Source: Pseudomonas vlassakiae | Lineage (GTDB): Bacteria > Pseudomonadota > Gammaproteobacteria > Pseudomonadales > Pseudomonadaceae | Direction: 5' to 3' | Assembly: GCF_014269035.2 (NCBI RefSeq) | Contig: NZ_JABWRP020000019.1 | Location: 29,895-93,894 of the forward strand | DNA length: 64,000 bases | Shown here: piece after piece, positions 43,868-53,815 of the stretch | Layout of the letters: every line of letters begins with the position of its first letter | Numbering within the stretch: position 1 is the stretch's first letter | Notes under the pieces: generated by a model | The model's database searches: none | What the model saw: only the letters and a program-made list of their open reading frames with translations | Told to the model about the DNA's origin: nothing | Program-made: the position numbers and the translations under genes

Positions 43868-43909
43868 CCTGGCTTGCGCAAGGTCAGACTCGACCTGCTC
43901 CGGCCTCTT

Positions 43910-44090
43910 CGCGCGTGAACCCGCTGCCACATCCTGTCCCGCCATGGTTGTCTGCCTCGGCGCATGACTGAAGCCCTGCAAACAAGGCGGACAGCGGTGA
44001 CCTCACAGGAATGATTGGCCCGAAACAGATCTAGAAGCGGATTTATCCGCGATGCGCCGCGCGGGCGGCGCTCGATCTCACAGGCACTGC
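43910..44090. repeat. Degenerate REP-like palindromes
   Basis: Two decayed REP-like stretches: GGCCTCTTCGCGCGTGAACC (around 43912-43931, overlapping the upstream side of the RHS gene) and GCGGATTTATCCGCGATGCG (around 44037-44056). No gene is supported between 43868 and 44114. Confidence 0.5.
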
Positions 44091-44114
44091 AAATGCACCG
44101 TCGGACACAGCTGT

Positions 44115-44759
44115 TCACCCCGCCTTGCGCAAGGTCAGATTAATCCGCCGCTCGCCCATCCGCGGATGCATCCCCGGCTTTATCGGCAACACACCATGAA
44201 AGCGCAGCCGGTCTTCGCCACCCCACACCAGCACATCACCATGGTTCAACGGTATCCGCTGAGTCCTGTCCGAACGCTGCAAGCCACCAAGCAGGAACAC
44301 CGCCGGCAACCCCAGCGAAATCGAAACGATCGGCTGGCCAAAGTCCTGCTCGTCACGGTCCTGGTGCAGGCTAAGGCGGGTGCCGGGCAGGTAGTGGTTG
44401 ACCAGGCAGGCATCCGGCACGAAACCTTCGAAACCGGCCGCTGCTGCTGCACGGCCTGCCAGTTCGAGCAGGACCTGGGGCAGGGCAGGCCAGCGTTGCC
44501 CGCTGACCGGGTCGGTGGGGCTGTAGCGATAACCCTTGGCATCACTGACCCAACCCGGTGAGCCGCAGTTGGTCAACGCCACCGCCATGTTCAGGCCGCC
44601 CGGGGTCTTCATGTGCCGGAACGGCGCGGCACGCAGCACCGGGCGCAGAGCGTCGAGCAGCGGCTCGATGACGGCCAGGGCGAAGCCGGGCAGCAGCACG
44701 GTGTGGCTGGCCAGGCGCTGCGGCTGGGGGCCGAACAGGTCGAGGTCGGACTGGATCAT
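44115..44759 (-). CDS. alkB: Alpha-ketoglutarate-dependent DNA dioxygenase AlkB
   Basis: 214-residue Fe(II)/2-oxoglutarate dioxygenase that removes methyl groups from 1-methyladenine and 3-methylcytosine in DNA. Metal ligands are visible in LHQDRDE (HxD) and in RFHGVLPI. The 2-oxoglutarate arginine lies in the C-terminal RINLTLRK. GLNMAVALTNCGSPGWVSDAKGYRYSPTDP is the substrate lid region. ATG at 44759 gives a typical length; ATG at 44792 is possible. It sits between two RHS genes with unrelated function. Confidence 0.93.
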   Translation of the reverse strand: MIQSDLDLFGPQPQRLASHTVLLPGFALAVIEPLLDALRPVLRAAPFRHMKTPGGLNMAVALTNCGSPGWVSDAKGYRYSPTDPVSGQRWPALPQVLLELAGRAAAAAGFEGFVPDACLVNHYLPGTRLSLHQDRDEQDFGQPIVSISLGLPAVFLLGGLQRSDRTQRIPLNHGDVLVWGGEDRLRFHGVLPIKPGMHPRMGERRINLTLRKAG

Positions 44760-45084
44760 GGTGACGGCATGATGAGGGAAGGTGTGAGGCATTGTAAGGC
44801 GTACACGGTCATTGTGGGAGCCGCGCTTGCCGGCGAGCGCGGGTCCCACAATCGTGTCAGCTTCATCAGGTTAAGCGCAGGTCGAGGTCGGGCTGGGGCT
44901 TGGTGCTCACATCGAACATACCAACTCAAAACGCTACCGCTGCTTGCCTGCTTGGCATATTTACAGCGAGACGTCGGAGGTTAGGCATAACCGCTTCTGC
45001 TAAGTTCTACAACTGATATATTTGACAGTTGTGCAATTCCAGTTCGTACCTGATGCTCGATGAATATCCTCAGGGTATTCGAGT
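44760..45084. other. Intergenic region with REP hairpin and AT-rich promoter side
   Basis: No gene is supported. A single REP-type hairpin occupies 44811-44852 (arms ATTGTGGGA and TCCCACAAT with an inner GC-rich stem). After about 44930 the base composition becomes AT-richer, leading into the low-GC RHS gene. It contains possible sigma-70 elements near ATATATTTGACAG-like sequence around 45015, which I cannot assign firmly. Confidence 0.5.
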
Positions 45085-45885
45085 ATGCACATGATGAACG
45101 TAAGAGTTTATACGCCCTTCGGCTTTACTTCGGTAGTGCCAGGAGGGCTCTTGGTGGGGTTTAATGGCGAGCGAAGAGATTCCAGTATAGAGTGTGATAT
45201 TTTAGGGCGCGGCAGAAGGGTATATAGCCCAGTGTTAATGAGGTTTTTCTCTGCAGATGCGTTAAGCCCTTTTTTTGAGGGTGGACTGAATGCATATTCC
45301 TATTGCGAAGGTGATCCGGTCAACTATTCGGACCCTAGCGCGATGAATCGGTGGGCTACAATTGTGCGCCAAAAGGTATTTGCAAGCGGTCGCCGTGCAG
45401 AGCTGAAAAGAAAACTACCGCTTCAGCAGCAAGCGCTCGATCTTAGCGTATCGCCTGAGTCGCGCATTACTGCGGGGCATTTGAAGCGAACAGGCTCGCC
45501 AATTGAGCAACGTCATGTCTCGCCAAAGCGTATGAAAGATTCAGCCTCTGCGAACCGGACAGCTGTAGACAAGGTGGTCAACCTCATGCAGGGTAAAAGG
45601 GTTGAGAGCGTAGGAAAAGAGGCAGATAAGATGCTTGATTATCTGAAGGGGCGGGCAGCGGCTTATGACGCAAAAACACACAGAGGGACACTCTCAACGC
45701 TAACGGAAAGGGAGAAAATAGTGGGTCTCGCTATTGGTGAAGGTCTCATGTTTGATGGGAGCATAACGTATTATTCTGGGGTAAAAAAGATGTATCCCGA
45801 TATGAATCGGGAGAAAGCTAATTCATTAGCCGCTCGGATTAGAAAGTATGCGAATTCTGTCAGGAAGTCTGAGGGTCTGGAGTAG
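45085..45885 (+). CDS. Orphan RHS-repeat core protein, AT-rich, with putative effector C-terminus
   Basis: 266-residue protein. Residues about 8-88 are a minimal RHS-associated core (YTPFGF, LLVGFNGERRDSS, RRVYSPVLMRFFSADALSPFFEGG, then LNAYSYCEGDPVNYSDPS). The C-terminal 180 residues are unrelated to the other RHS protein and not recognised: basic, then helical (KEADKMLDYLKGRAAAYDAKTHRG, SLAARIRKYANSVRKSEG). The gene is clearly richer in A+T than its surroundings, which suggests recent acquisition. No immunity gene follows. Start choice among ATGs at 45085, 45091 and 45094 is uncertain. Confidence 0.7.
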   Translation: MHMMNVRVYTPFGFTSVVPGGLLVGFNGERRDSSIECDILGRGRRVYSPVLMRFFSADALSPFFEGGLNAYSYCEGDPVNYSDPSAMNRWATIVRQKVFASGRRAELKRKLPLQQQALDLSVSPESRITAGHLKRTGSPIEQRHVSPKRMKDSASANRTAVDKVVNLMQGKRVESVGKEADKMLDYLKGRAAAYDAKTHRGTLSTLTEREKIVGLAIGEGLMFDGSITYYSGVKKMYPDMNREKANSLAARIRKYANSVRKSEGLE

Positions 45886-45963
45886 CGTGTTATAAAATCG
45901 GTGCCTTCTTGCAAGGAGTATCGAGAGCTTTTTTGAATTCGGATATATCAAATATCGAAATCT

Positions 45964-46005
45964 AAAAAGGAACCGCGACGCCAGGGAGAGGAGACGCCGC
46001 GGTTC
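45964..46005 (-). terminator. Intrinsic terminator after csgA
   Basis: On the minus strand GAACCGCG and CGCGGTTC (46005-45998 and 45977-45970) form an 8-base stem closed by a 20-base loop, followed by CC and five T. It lies 15 bases after the csgA stop and is the natural end of the minus-strand curli operon. Confidence 0.8.
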
Positions 46006-46019
46006 AAGGGGGGAGCCGA

Positions 46020-47465
46020 TTAGCGTTGGGTAGCGGTGGCCGTGTTGCCGTTGCCCATCTGGCTGATGGTAGCGCTCTGATAGGCGCCGCTCTGGTTGAC
46101 GATGGCGGCGTTGTTGTTGCCGCCCTGGGTCACGTAGGCGACGTTGGCGCTGTCAGCCTGCTTGATGGTGGCGCTGTTGCCACTCCCGTACAGCTGGGTG
46201 GTATAGCTCTGGTTGGCATAGCCGGACTGGTCCAGGTTGATGCTGTTGCCACTGCCGGTGGACGAGCCGTAGGCATAGTTGTCGGTGCCGCGCTGGTCGG
46301 CGATGAGGCTGTTGTCGCTCCCGTTCTGATCGAAGTACAGCTCGTTGTAGCTGTCAGCCTGCTTGGTCTGCATGGTGTTGCCGGTGCCTTTCTGGCTCAG
46401 CGTGGCCAGTTGGTACGCGCCGTTCTGGGTCAGGTTGGCGCTGTTGCTGGTGCCGTTCTGGTGGACCGTGGCAGTCTGGTTATTGCCGAACTGCCCGCCC
46501 AGCTTGTCGCCTTTCCAGTTGCTGGCCAGGACCTTGTTGCCGTTGCCCTTGCTGTTGACGGTCAGGCTCTGGTTGTCACCGGTCTGGTAGGTGAAGCTGC
46601 TGTTGTTCTTGCCGCCCTGGGAGACGGTGGTGTTCGAATTGTTGGTCTCGAACTGATCCGACCAGCTGGCGTTGGACTGGCCCTGTTGATACAGGTTGGC
46701 GACGTTTTCCTTGCCGAAGCTCTGGTCGATGTAGCCTTCGTTGGTCTGGCCGGTCTGGTTGACCGTGGCGCGGCTGCCGGTCTGGGTGTCCTGCCAGACC
46801 TCCACCGAGCTGCCGGTGCCGTACTGGTCGATGGCGATCGTGCCGCCGTTGCCATCGCGCTGGTCACCGTAGGCGAAGTTCTGCTTGCCTTGCTGGTAGA
46901 TCTGCACATAGCCGTCGTTGTGCAGGATGTGCTCGGAGGCGGCGTAGTTGTCCTGGCCATCCTGGCTGATGTTGGCGCGGTTGTTGCTGCCGCCGAACAG
47001 CTGCTCGACGAAGGCTTCGTTGCGCTGGCCGCTCTGGCTGGTGGTGGCCTGGCTGCCGGTCTGGCTGTCCTGCCACACGGTCGAGCGGTTTTCGCTGCCT
47101 TGCTGGTGCTGCAGCGACTGGTTGTTCTCGCCCACCGACTGGCTGGCGAAGGCATCGTTGTAGGACCCGGCGGCCTGCTGGGTGATCTGGCTGCCATTTT
47201 CGAACAGCTGCTCAGCGTAGCCGGCGTTGTACGACCCGCTGGCGCTCTGGTTGATGGTGCTGGTGCTGTTTTCCTGCACCGCCAGGTGGTTGTGGCCCTT
47301 GCCGGTCTGGGTCTGGGTGGCCGCGGCGAACGGCGCCACCGTCTGCTGCACTTCGGCGATGTTCTGGTTACCGTTCTGCGACTGGTTCGAGGTGCTGTCG
47401 TCAGCCATGACCTGGCCGGCCAGGGCCAGGACGATCGCGGCGCTTAAGGGGGCGAGCTTGAACAT
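46020..47465 (-). CDS. csgA: Major curlin CsgA-like amyloid subunit, unusually long
   Basis: 481-residue exported curlin with signal peptide ending VMADD. The whole mature protein is built of Gln/Asn/Gly/Ser-rich curlin repeats of the type SxxxxQxGxxNxAxxxQ, about 18-20 units compared with 5 in E. coli CsgA (151 residues). A higher-order duplication is visible: a VWQD...GSQAT...LFG block at residues 130-158 recurs at 223-251. ATG at 47465 has a GGAGG ribosome site; an upstream ATG at 47516 lies in csgB. Last gene of the operon, 16 bases after csgB. It is exported by CsgG encoded at 41935. Confidence 0.93.
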   Translation of the reverse strand: MFKLAPLSAAIVLALAGQVMADDSTSNQSQNGNQNIAEVQQTVAPFAAATQTQTGKGHNHLAVQENSTSTINQSASGSYNAGYAEQLFENGSQITQQAAGSYNDAFASQSVGENNQSLQHQQGSENRSTVWQDSQTGSQATTSQSGQRNEAFVEQLFGGSNNRANISQDGQDNYAASEHILHNDGYVQIYQQGKQNFAYGDQRDGNGGTIAIDQYGTGSSVEVWQDTQTGSRATVNQTGQTNEGYIDQSFGKENVANLYQQGQSNASWSDQFETNNSNTTVSQGGKNNSSFTYQTGDNQSLTVNSKGNGNKVLASNWKGDKLGGQFGNNQTATVHQNGTSNSANLTQNGAYQLATLSQKGTGNTMQTKQADSYNELYFDQNGSDNSLIADQRGTDNYAYGSSTGSGNSINLDQSGYANQSYTTQLYGSGNSATIKQADSANVAYVTQGGNNNAAIVNQSGAYQSATISQMGNGNTATATQR

Positions 47466-47481
47466 GGTGGTGCCTCCAGGT

Positions 47482-47952
47482 CTATCGGTATTGGGTGATC
47501 TGAACACGCTGGCCATTGCCGGCCTGGGTCACTGAGCTGCTCAGGCCTGTGCCGGCCTGCTCGATACTGGCGCTGTTGTGGTTGCCGATCTGCTCGATGC
47601 TGGCATTGTTGCTGGTGCCGCTCTGGCGGATCGCAGCGCTGTTGCCATATCCCTGTTGGCTGATGCTGGCCATCAGGTCACTGCCTTCCTGCAAGATGTA
47701 CGCCTCCTGTGCGCCCCCGGCCTGGACGATGCGGCCCAGCAGGACCTGGCCGTTCTGGTCGAGGGCGGCGCGGTTGCCGTTGCCTTGCTGCTCGATCACC
47801 GCCGCCTGACCGGCACCGACCGGCAGCAGGCGGATGATCACCGGGTCGCCGAGGTCGCTGCCGGGCGCAAGGTCGGCGTTGTCCATCAGGTCATCGGCCC
47901 CGGCCTGGCCCGCCAGGGCCAGGCTCAGCAGCAGTGGATACAGGCACTTCAT
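47482..47952 (-). CDS. csgB: Curlin nucleator CsgB-like
   Basis: 156-residue exported protein, signal peptide ending AGADD. Five curlin-type repeats follow (QQGNGNRAALDQNGQ, QQGYGNSAAIRQSGT, IGNHNSASIEQAGT and others), ending in a basic QRVQITQYR tail like that of CsgB. It nucleates CsgA on the cell surface. It lies 15 bases after the large secreted protein gene and 16 bases before csgA, all in one minus-strand operon. Confidence 0.93.
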   Translation of the reverse strand: MKCLYPLLLSLALAGQAGADDLMDNADLAPGSDLGDPVIIRLLPVGAGQAAVIEQQGNGNRAALDQNGQVLLGRIVQAGGAQEAYILQEGSDLMASISQQGYGNSAAIRQSGTSNNASIEQIGNHNSASIEQAGTGLSSSVTQAGNGQRVQITQYR

Positions 47953-47967
47953 GGCGTTCTCCTAGCC

Positions 47968-50202
47968 CTACTGCACAGTCACGTTGACGGTACGGGTACT
48001 GCCTTGGCTGCTCGTCACGGTGGCGGTCGGTGCGGCCGTCGGGACGATCGTGGTGCTGTTGCTCACCGTCAGGCGCCAGCGGCCGGTTACCGGTACCGTT
48101 GTGGTGCCGAGGGTCTGCACGCCGGTGGTGGTAGTCACCCGCACGGTGACGGTATTGCCGGTGGTCACTGACGAGGTCCCGCTAACATCCCAGTTGTAAC
48201 GGTTGTTCGAGCGGGCCAGGACGGTGGCTGCGGTGACCGTGAAGGTCTCGCCGGCTGCAGGCCGTGGCTGCACGTTGACCGTGACGGTGGCCGGGGCGGA
48301 GACCGCGCCCAGGGAGTCACGCGCCTGGTAGGTGAAGGTGGTGGTGAACGCCGTGGTCACCGTGGCCGGAGGGGTGTAGCTGACCGTGGTGCCATCGGTG
48401 CTCACGCTGCCGCGCCCGGCGGCAGGCTGAGTCAGGTTGGCGACGGTCAATGGCACGTTGCCTTCCGGGTCGGTGTCGTTGGCCAACACGTTGATGGTCA
48501 GCGGCGCGGCCAGGGTGGTCACGGTTTCCGGGTTGGCGGTGGGTGCCTGGTTGGGCGCGACGTTGACGGTCACGGTGGCCGGTTGCGACTTCAGGCCCTT
48601 GGCATCCATTGCCCGGTAGGTGAAGGTGGCGACCACCGGCTGCGTGGCACCTGGCGGTGGGGTGTAAGTCACGGCGGTGCTACCGTTGAGGACCACGCTG
48701 CCCTGGCCGGTGGCCGGTTGGGTAACGTCGGTGATGCTCAGTGGCACGTTGCCGTCCGGGTCGCTGTCGTTGAGCAGCAGGTTCATCGTCAGCGGCACGC
48801 CGACGCTGGTGCTGCCGACATCGGCCTGGGCCAGCGGCGGCTGGTTGGCGGCCGACACCGGTGCGGTGCCGACCACCACCACCGGCTCTACATCCACGCC
48901 GCCATGGCTGGACTTGATGGTGACGGTGGCCGGTGGCTGGGCCAGGTCATTGACGGTGAGCGTTTGCAGGGTGCCGGACTTGGACAGCCGGCCATAGCCT
49001 TGGGCGACCATGTCCGGGATCAGCACTTCATCGCTGGAGCGCGCTTCGAGGGTCAGCCGCTTGTTGGCCCACTCGTAGCGTGCGGTGCTGACTTTGACCA
49101 CATCGGACAGCTTGCTCGAAATGGCGGTCGGCTGGGTGTTGATGTCGCTGCTGCTGGCGGTCACCACCACCACCGGCGGCGGCGCCACCTGGCTCAGTTG
49201 CTGGCTGAAGAACAGCCCGTTGTTGTCCGACGTCATGCTGAACTGGCAAGGCGATGGCGGCGTGCCGACCAGTGCCAGGCCGTTACGGAAACAGACACTG
49301 GCGTCGCTTGGCGCCTTGGCGAATACCTCCACCCGGGTGCCGCCGGCATTGCGCGAGTAGGTCGCCCGCTCCAGTGACGCCGGCAGCTGCGGACGTTGGT
49401 CGAGCACCTTGCCGGAGACCGTGAACAGGTTGGTTTCGATGCGCCCGGGCGGGCCGTCGATGCGGATGAAGTTGGTGTTGAACGGGCTGCCCTTGATCGC
49501 TTCCGGGCGGTTGGGGTCACCGATGAAGGTGTCGGTGCTGCCGGTATCCGGGTTCACGGCGGTATAGGGAGCGCCCAAACCTTGGATGAACGGCCCGATT
49601 GCACCATTGAGCGCGCCGGTGAAGTTGCCCGGGGCGCCGATGCCGATGTCACGAGTGATGTTGATCGCCCGGCGGCCGGGTGTGGTGACGTTGACCGTCT
49701 CCACGCCGTAGGGGTGGGTGATGGTGTAGGTACCGGCAGTGGGCACCGAGACGCGCAGACGGATGCGGGCAAAGCTCTGCTGGTCACCGTCGACCGGGTT
49801 GCCACCAGCGAATGCCGCTTCTATGCCCGCCACATAGGCGTCGAGGGCATAGCCGCTGTTGCCAACGGCTGGAATACTGGTTTCCGCCAGGAACCAGAAC
49901 ATCTCCGAAGGCCAGTTGTCAGGGAAGACCAGGGGCAGGGTATCGTCGAAGACGCCCGGTTCTGGCAGCAGGGTGCACATGTAGGCCGGTGCACCGGGGG
50001 CGCCAGCGACCAGGGTGCTGACGGCATGCGAGCGGCACAGTTCCAGTGACAACCCATCGGTGTCCTTGTACCACAGCGGGAACCCACCGGTGGCGAAGGT
50101 GTAGGGGCCCGGGTCGACGTCGGACAGGGCAGCCCAGGCCGCACTGCTGAGAGTGAGGGAAAAACCGGCGGCCAACAGCGCGCGGCGTTGCCAAGTGTTC
50201 AT
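47968..50202 (-). CDS. Large secreted protein with tandem cadherin-like domains (curli operon)
   Basis: 744-residue exported protein, signal peptide ending AAWA (residue 24). Residues about 25-445 are similar to the whole of the protein encoded just upstream (shared DxGPY, the AGAPGAPAYMCTLLP-type segment, FDDT, HPYGVE, AGRRAIN-type and RDIGIG blocks). Then come two tandem-95/cadherin-like domains (about 453-548 and 551-644: NDSDPDGNVPLSITDVTQPA and NDTDPEGNVPLTVANLTQPA) and a Thr/Val-rich C-terminal domain. ATG at 50202 follows AAGGAGG. It looks like a surface adhesin or matrix protein accompanying curli. No named family recognised for the N-terminal domain. Confidence 0.82.
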   Translation of the reverse strand: MNTWQRRALLAAGFSLTLSSAAWAALSDVDPGPYTFATGGFPLWYKDTDGLSLELCRSHAVSTLVAGAPGAPAYMCTLLPEPGVFDDTLPLVFPDNWPSEMFWFLAETSIPAVGNSGYALDAYVAGIEAAFAGGNPVDGDQQSFARIRLRVSVPTAGTYTITHPYGVETVNVTTPGRRAINITRDIGIGAPGNFTGALNGAIGPFIQGLGAPYTAVNPDTGSTDTFIGDPNRPEAIKGSPFNTNFIRIDGPPGRIETNLFTVSGKVLDQRPQLPASLERATYSRNAGGTRVEVFAKAPSDASVCFRNGLALVGTPPSPCQFSMTSDNNGLFFSQQLSQVAPPPVVVVTASSSDINTQPTAISSKLSDVVKVSTARYEWANKRLTLEARSSDEVLIPDMVAQGYGRLSKSGTLQTLTVNDLAQPPATVTIKSSHGGVDVEPVVVVGTAPVSAANQPPLAQADVGSTSVGVPLTMNLLLNDSDPDGNVPLSITDVTQPATGQGSVVLNGSTAVTYTPPPGATQPVVATFTYRAMDAKGLKSQPATVTVNVAPNQAPTANPETVTTLAAPLTINVLANDTDPEGNVPLTVANLTQPAAGRGSVSTDGTTVSYTPPATVTTAFTTTFTYQARDSLGAVSAPATVTVNVQPRPAAGETFTVTAATVLARSNNRYNWDVSGTSSVTTGNTVTVRVTTTTGVQTLGTTTVPVTGRWRLTVSNSTTIVPTAAPTATVTSSQGSTRTVNVTVQ

Positions 50203-50234
50203 GCTGCCTCCTTGAAGGCGGAGCCTTTGTCTGT

Positions 50235-51563
50235 TCATGGCACCAGCACCACGTCTTCGATGTCGCTGCCGCCATTGGCACTGGTGACCTGCACCTTGGC
50301 TGGCGGGACGGGTGACAAGTTGGCGCTCAGGCTTTTCTGCGCGCCGTCGCCGGTGAAGTTGCCGATGAAGGTGCCGTTGCCGGTGTGGGCAGTCATTGCC
50401 GGCGGGTTGGTTTCGTCACTGCTGGTGGCGATCAAGGTCAGGGTGGCATTGGCCAAGCTGTATTCGGCCTTGGTGATGGTGACCAGGTCGGTGAGCGGCA
50501 GGCTGGCCTGGGTCACGCTGCTGGTGGGAATGGCCACGCTGTTGTCGGCGCTGATCAGCAGGCTGGTCGGCAGTGCCGGGTTGAGTGCCGACTGGGCATA
50601 CCAGGTACCTGTGCCATTGGCTTCGGTCAGCGGCAGGTTAGGCGCCTGGCTGGTCAGGGTGGCGCTGCCAGGCGGTGGCGGCGCCAGCACGAACATGTCT
50701 TGCTGGGCGCGCAGGTCGCCGTTCTCGGTGTGCCGCGAGTAGGTGCTGCGCAAGGGGATCAACGGCGTCGGTCGGGCTACGGCGGAAAGCTTGCCGGAAA
50801 CGGCGAACAGGTCCGTGCGCAAGTCGATGCCGTTGGGGCCTTCGATGCGTACGAAGTTGGTGTTGAACGGGCTGCCGGTGACCCGCTCGTTGAGGTTGGG
50901 GTCGCCGATGAATGTCTCGCTGCCTTCGGTGTAAGGGCCGTTGACGCTGCGCAGGAAGGGCCCGATATCGCCCTTCAGGGCGCCGGTAAAGGTGCCAGCG
51001 GAGCCGATGCCGATGTCGCGGGTCATGTTGATCGCCCGACGCCCGGCGGCGGGTACGTCGAACACCTCGACGCCGTAAGGGTGGGTGACCACGTAGGTGC
51101 CGGCCACGGGAACGTCGACCCGGATCCGCACGCGGGCGAAGCTGATCTGGTCGTTTTCTGCCGGGTCGCCACCGCCGAACGCGGCTTCGAGCGCGCTGAC
51201 GTAGGTCAGGTTGACCCCCCGGGCGACATCGTTGATGGCAGCGTCGGCGGTGAACCAGAACGATTCATCCGGCCAGTTGCTCGGGAAGACCAACGGCTTG
51301 GTGTCGTCGAAGATGCCTGGGGCAGGCAACAGGGTGCACATGTACGCCGGTGCGCCAGGGGCGCCGGCGACGCGTGAACTCACCGCCTTGGACAGGCACA
51401 GGTCGAGGGTACGGCCGTGCGTGTCCTGGTACCAGGCGGCGTAGTGACCGTTTTCAGGTGTGTAGGGCCCGGTGTCGACGGCATACAGCGCTGCCTGCGC
51501 CGGGAGCTGGAACAGGCCGGCGACGATCGCCACTGCCAGCGTGTTGGATATCGGTCGGAGCAT
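50235..51563 (-). CDS. Secreted protein, paralogue of the adjacent large protein (curli operon)
   Basis: 442-residue exported protein with signal peptide ending PAQA (residue 24). It matches the N-terminal 445 residues of the next gene's product, including paired cysteines (LDLCLSKAVSS, AYMCTLLPAPGIFDD). It lacks the cadherin-like and C-terminal domains. Family not recognised. First gene of the sigma-54-promoted minus-strand operon, 32 bases before its larger paralogue and upstream of csgB and csgA. It may be a matrix partner of curli or a substrate of the neighbouring type II-like apparatus; both are inferences. Confidence 0.82.
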   Translation of the reverse strand: MLRPISNTLAVAIVAGLFQLPAQAALYAVDTGPYTPENGHYAAWYQDTHGRTLDLCLSKAVSSRVAGAPGAPAYMCTLLPAPGIFDDTKPLVFPSNWPDESFWFTADAAINDVARGVNLTYVSALEAAFGGGDPAENDQISFARVRIRVDVPVAGTYVVTHPYGVEVFDVPAAGRRAINMTRDIGIGSAGTFTGALKGDIGPFLRSVNGPYTEGSETFIGDPNLNERVTGSPFNTNFVRIEGPNGIDLRTDLFAVSGKLSAVARPTPLIPLRSTYSRHTENGDLRAQQDMFVLAPPPPGSATLTSQAPNLPLTEANGTGTWYAQSALNPALPTSLLISADNSVAIPTSSVTQASLPLTDLVTITKAEYSLANATLTLIATSSDETNPPAMTAHTGNGTFIGNFTGDGAQKSLSANLSPVPPAKVQVTSANGGSDIEDVVLVP

Positions 51564-51618
51564 GAGTCGGTTCCTCCTGCTAACGGGCCCATGACTTGGG
51601 GCGTCTGGGAGGACCAGC

Positions 51619-51634
51619 GCAACAGCCGTGCCAA
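51619..51634 (-). promoter_or_regulatory. Sigma-54 promoter of the curli operon
   Basis: Read on the minus strand TTGGCACGGCTGTTGC is an almost ideal sigma-54 promoter (TTGGCACG-N4-TTGC, GG-N10-GC). It lies 56 bases before the first gene of the csgBA operon. Confidence 0.88.
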
Positions 51635-51721
51635 TTTTTTCACATCAGGCTGCAGGCCTTGTGGCACTTGGGTTTCAGCGCGGCGGGGTGATCGAGCTGG
51701 ATGATTTTCCGGTGGGCGGTG

Positions 51722-51739
51722 TTCCCCAGTATTGGGGTT
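51722..51739. promoter_or_regulatory. TTCCCC-N6-GGGGAA type palindrome upstream of the curli operon
   Basis: TTCCCCAGTATTGGGGTT matches the palindrome with one mismatch. Its centre is about 110 bases before the -12 element of the minus-strand sigma-54 promoter at 51619-51634. The 51564-51900 gap holds only these sites, shared with the divergent activator gene. Confidence 0.75.
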
Positions 51740-51900
51740 AGCGTTGGGTTGGGGGCATGGCTTGAGGGGGTGGCGTCTGGGAGATCGAGCGGCACACCTC
51801 TCAAGGCATGCACCTCGACGCCCACCATAATCTCCCGCACACTGCGCAAAAGATACCAAGCCCGTAGCCTTGACCCCAGAGGCCACAGCTGGAGCAAAAA

Positions 51901-53814
<1,914 letters not shown>

Positions 53815-53815
53815 C

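Noticed and set aside
46026..47447. A 473-codon plus-strand open frame opposite csgA
   Set aside because: Its Val/Ala/Leu-rich repeats are the reverse complement of the curlin repeats; csgA has signal peptide, operon context and terminator.
51722..51739. The TTCCCC palindrome as a target of the adjacent AcoR-like activator
   Set aside because: The same palindrome stands before two operons unrelated to amine use, while the amine promoters carry different repeats (TGAGAC/TGAAAC). A separate activator is more likely.
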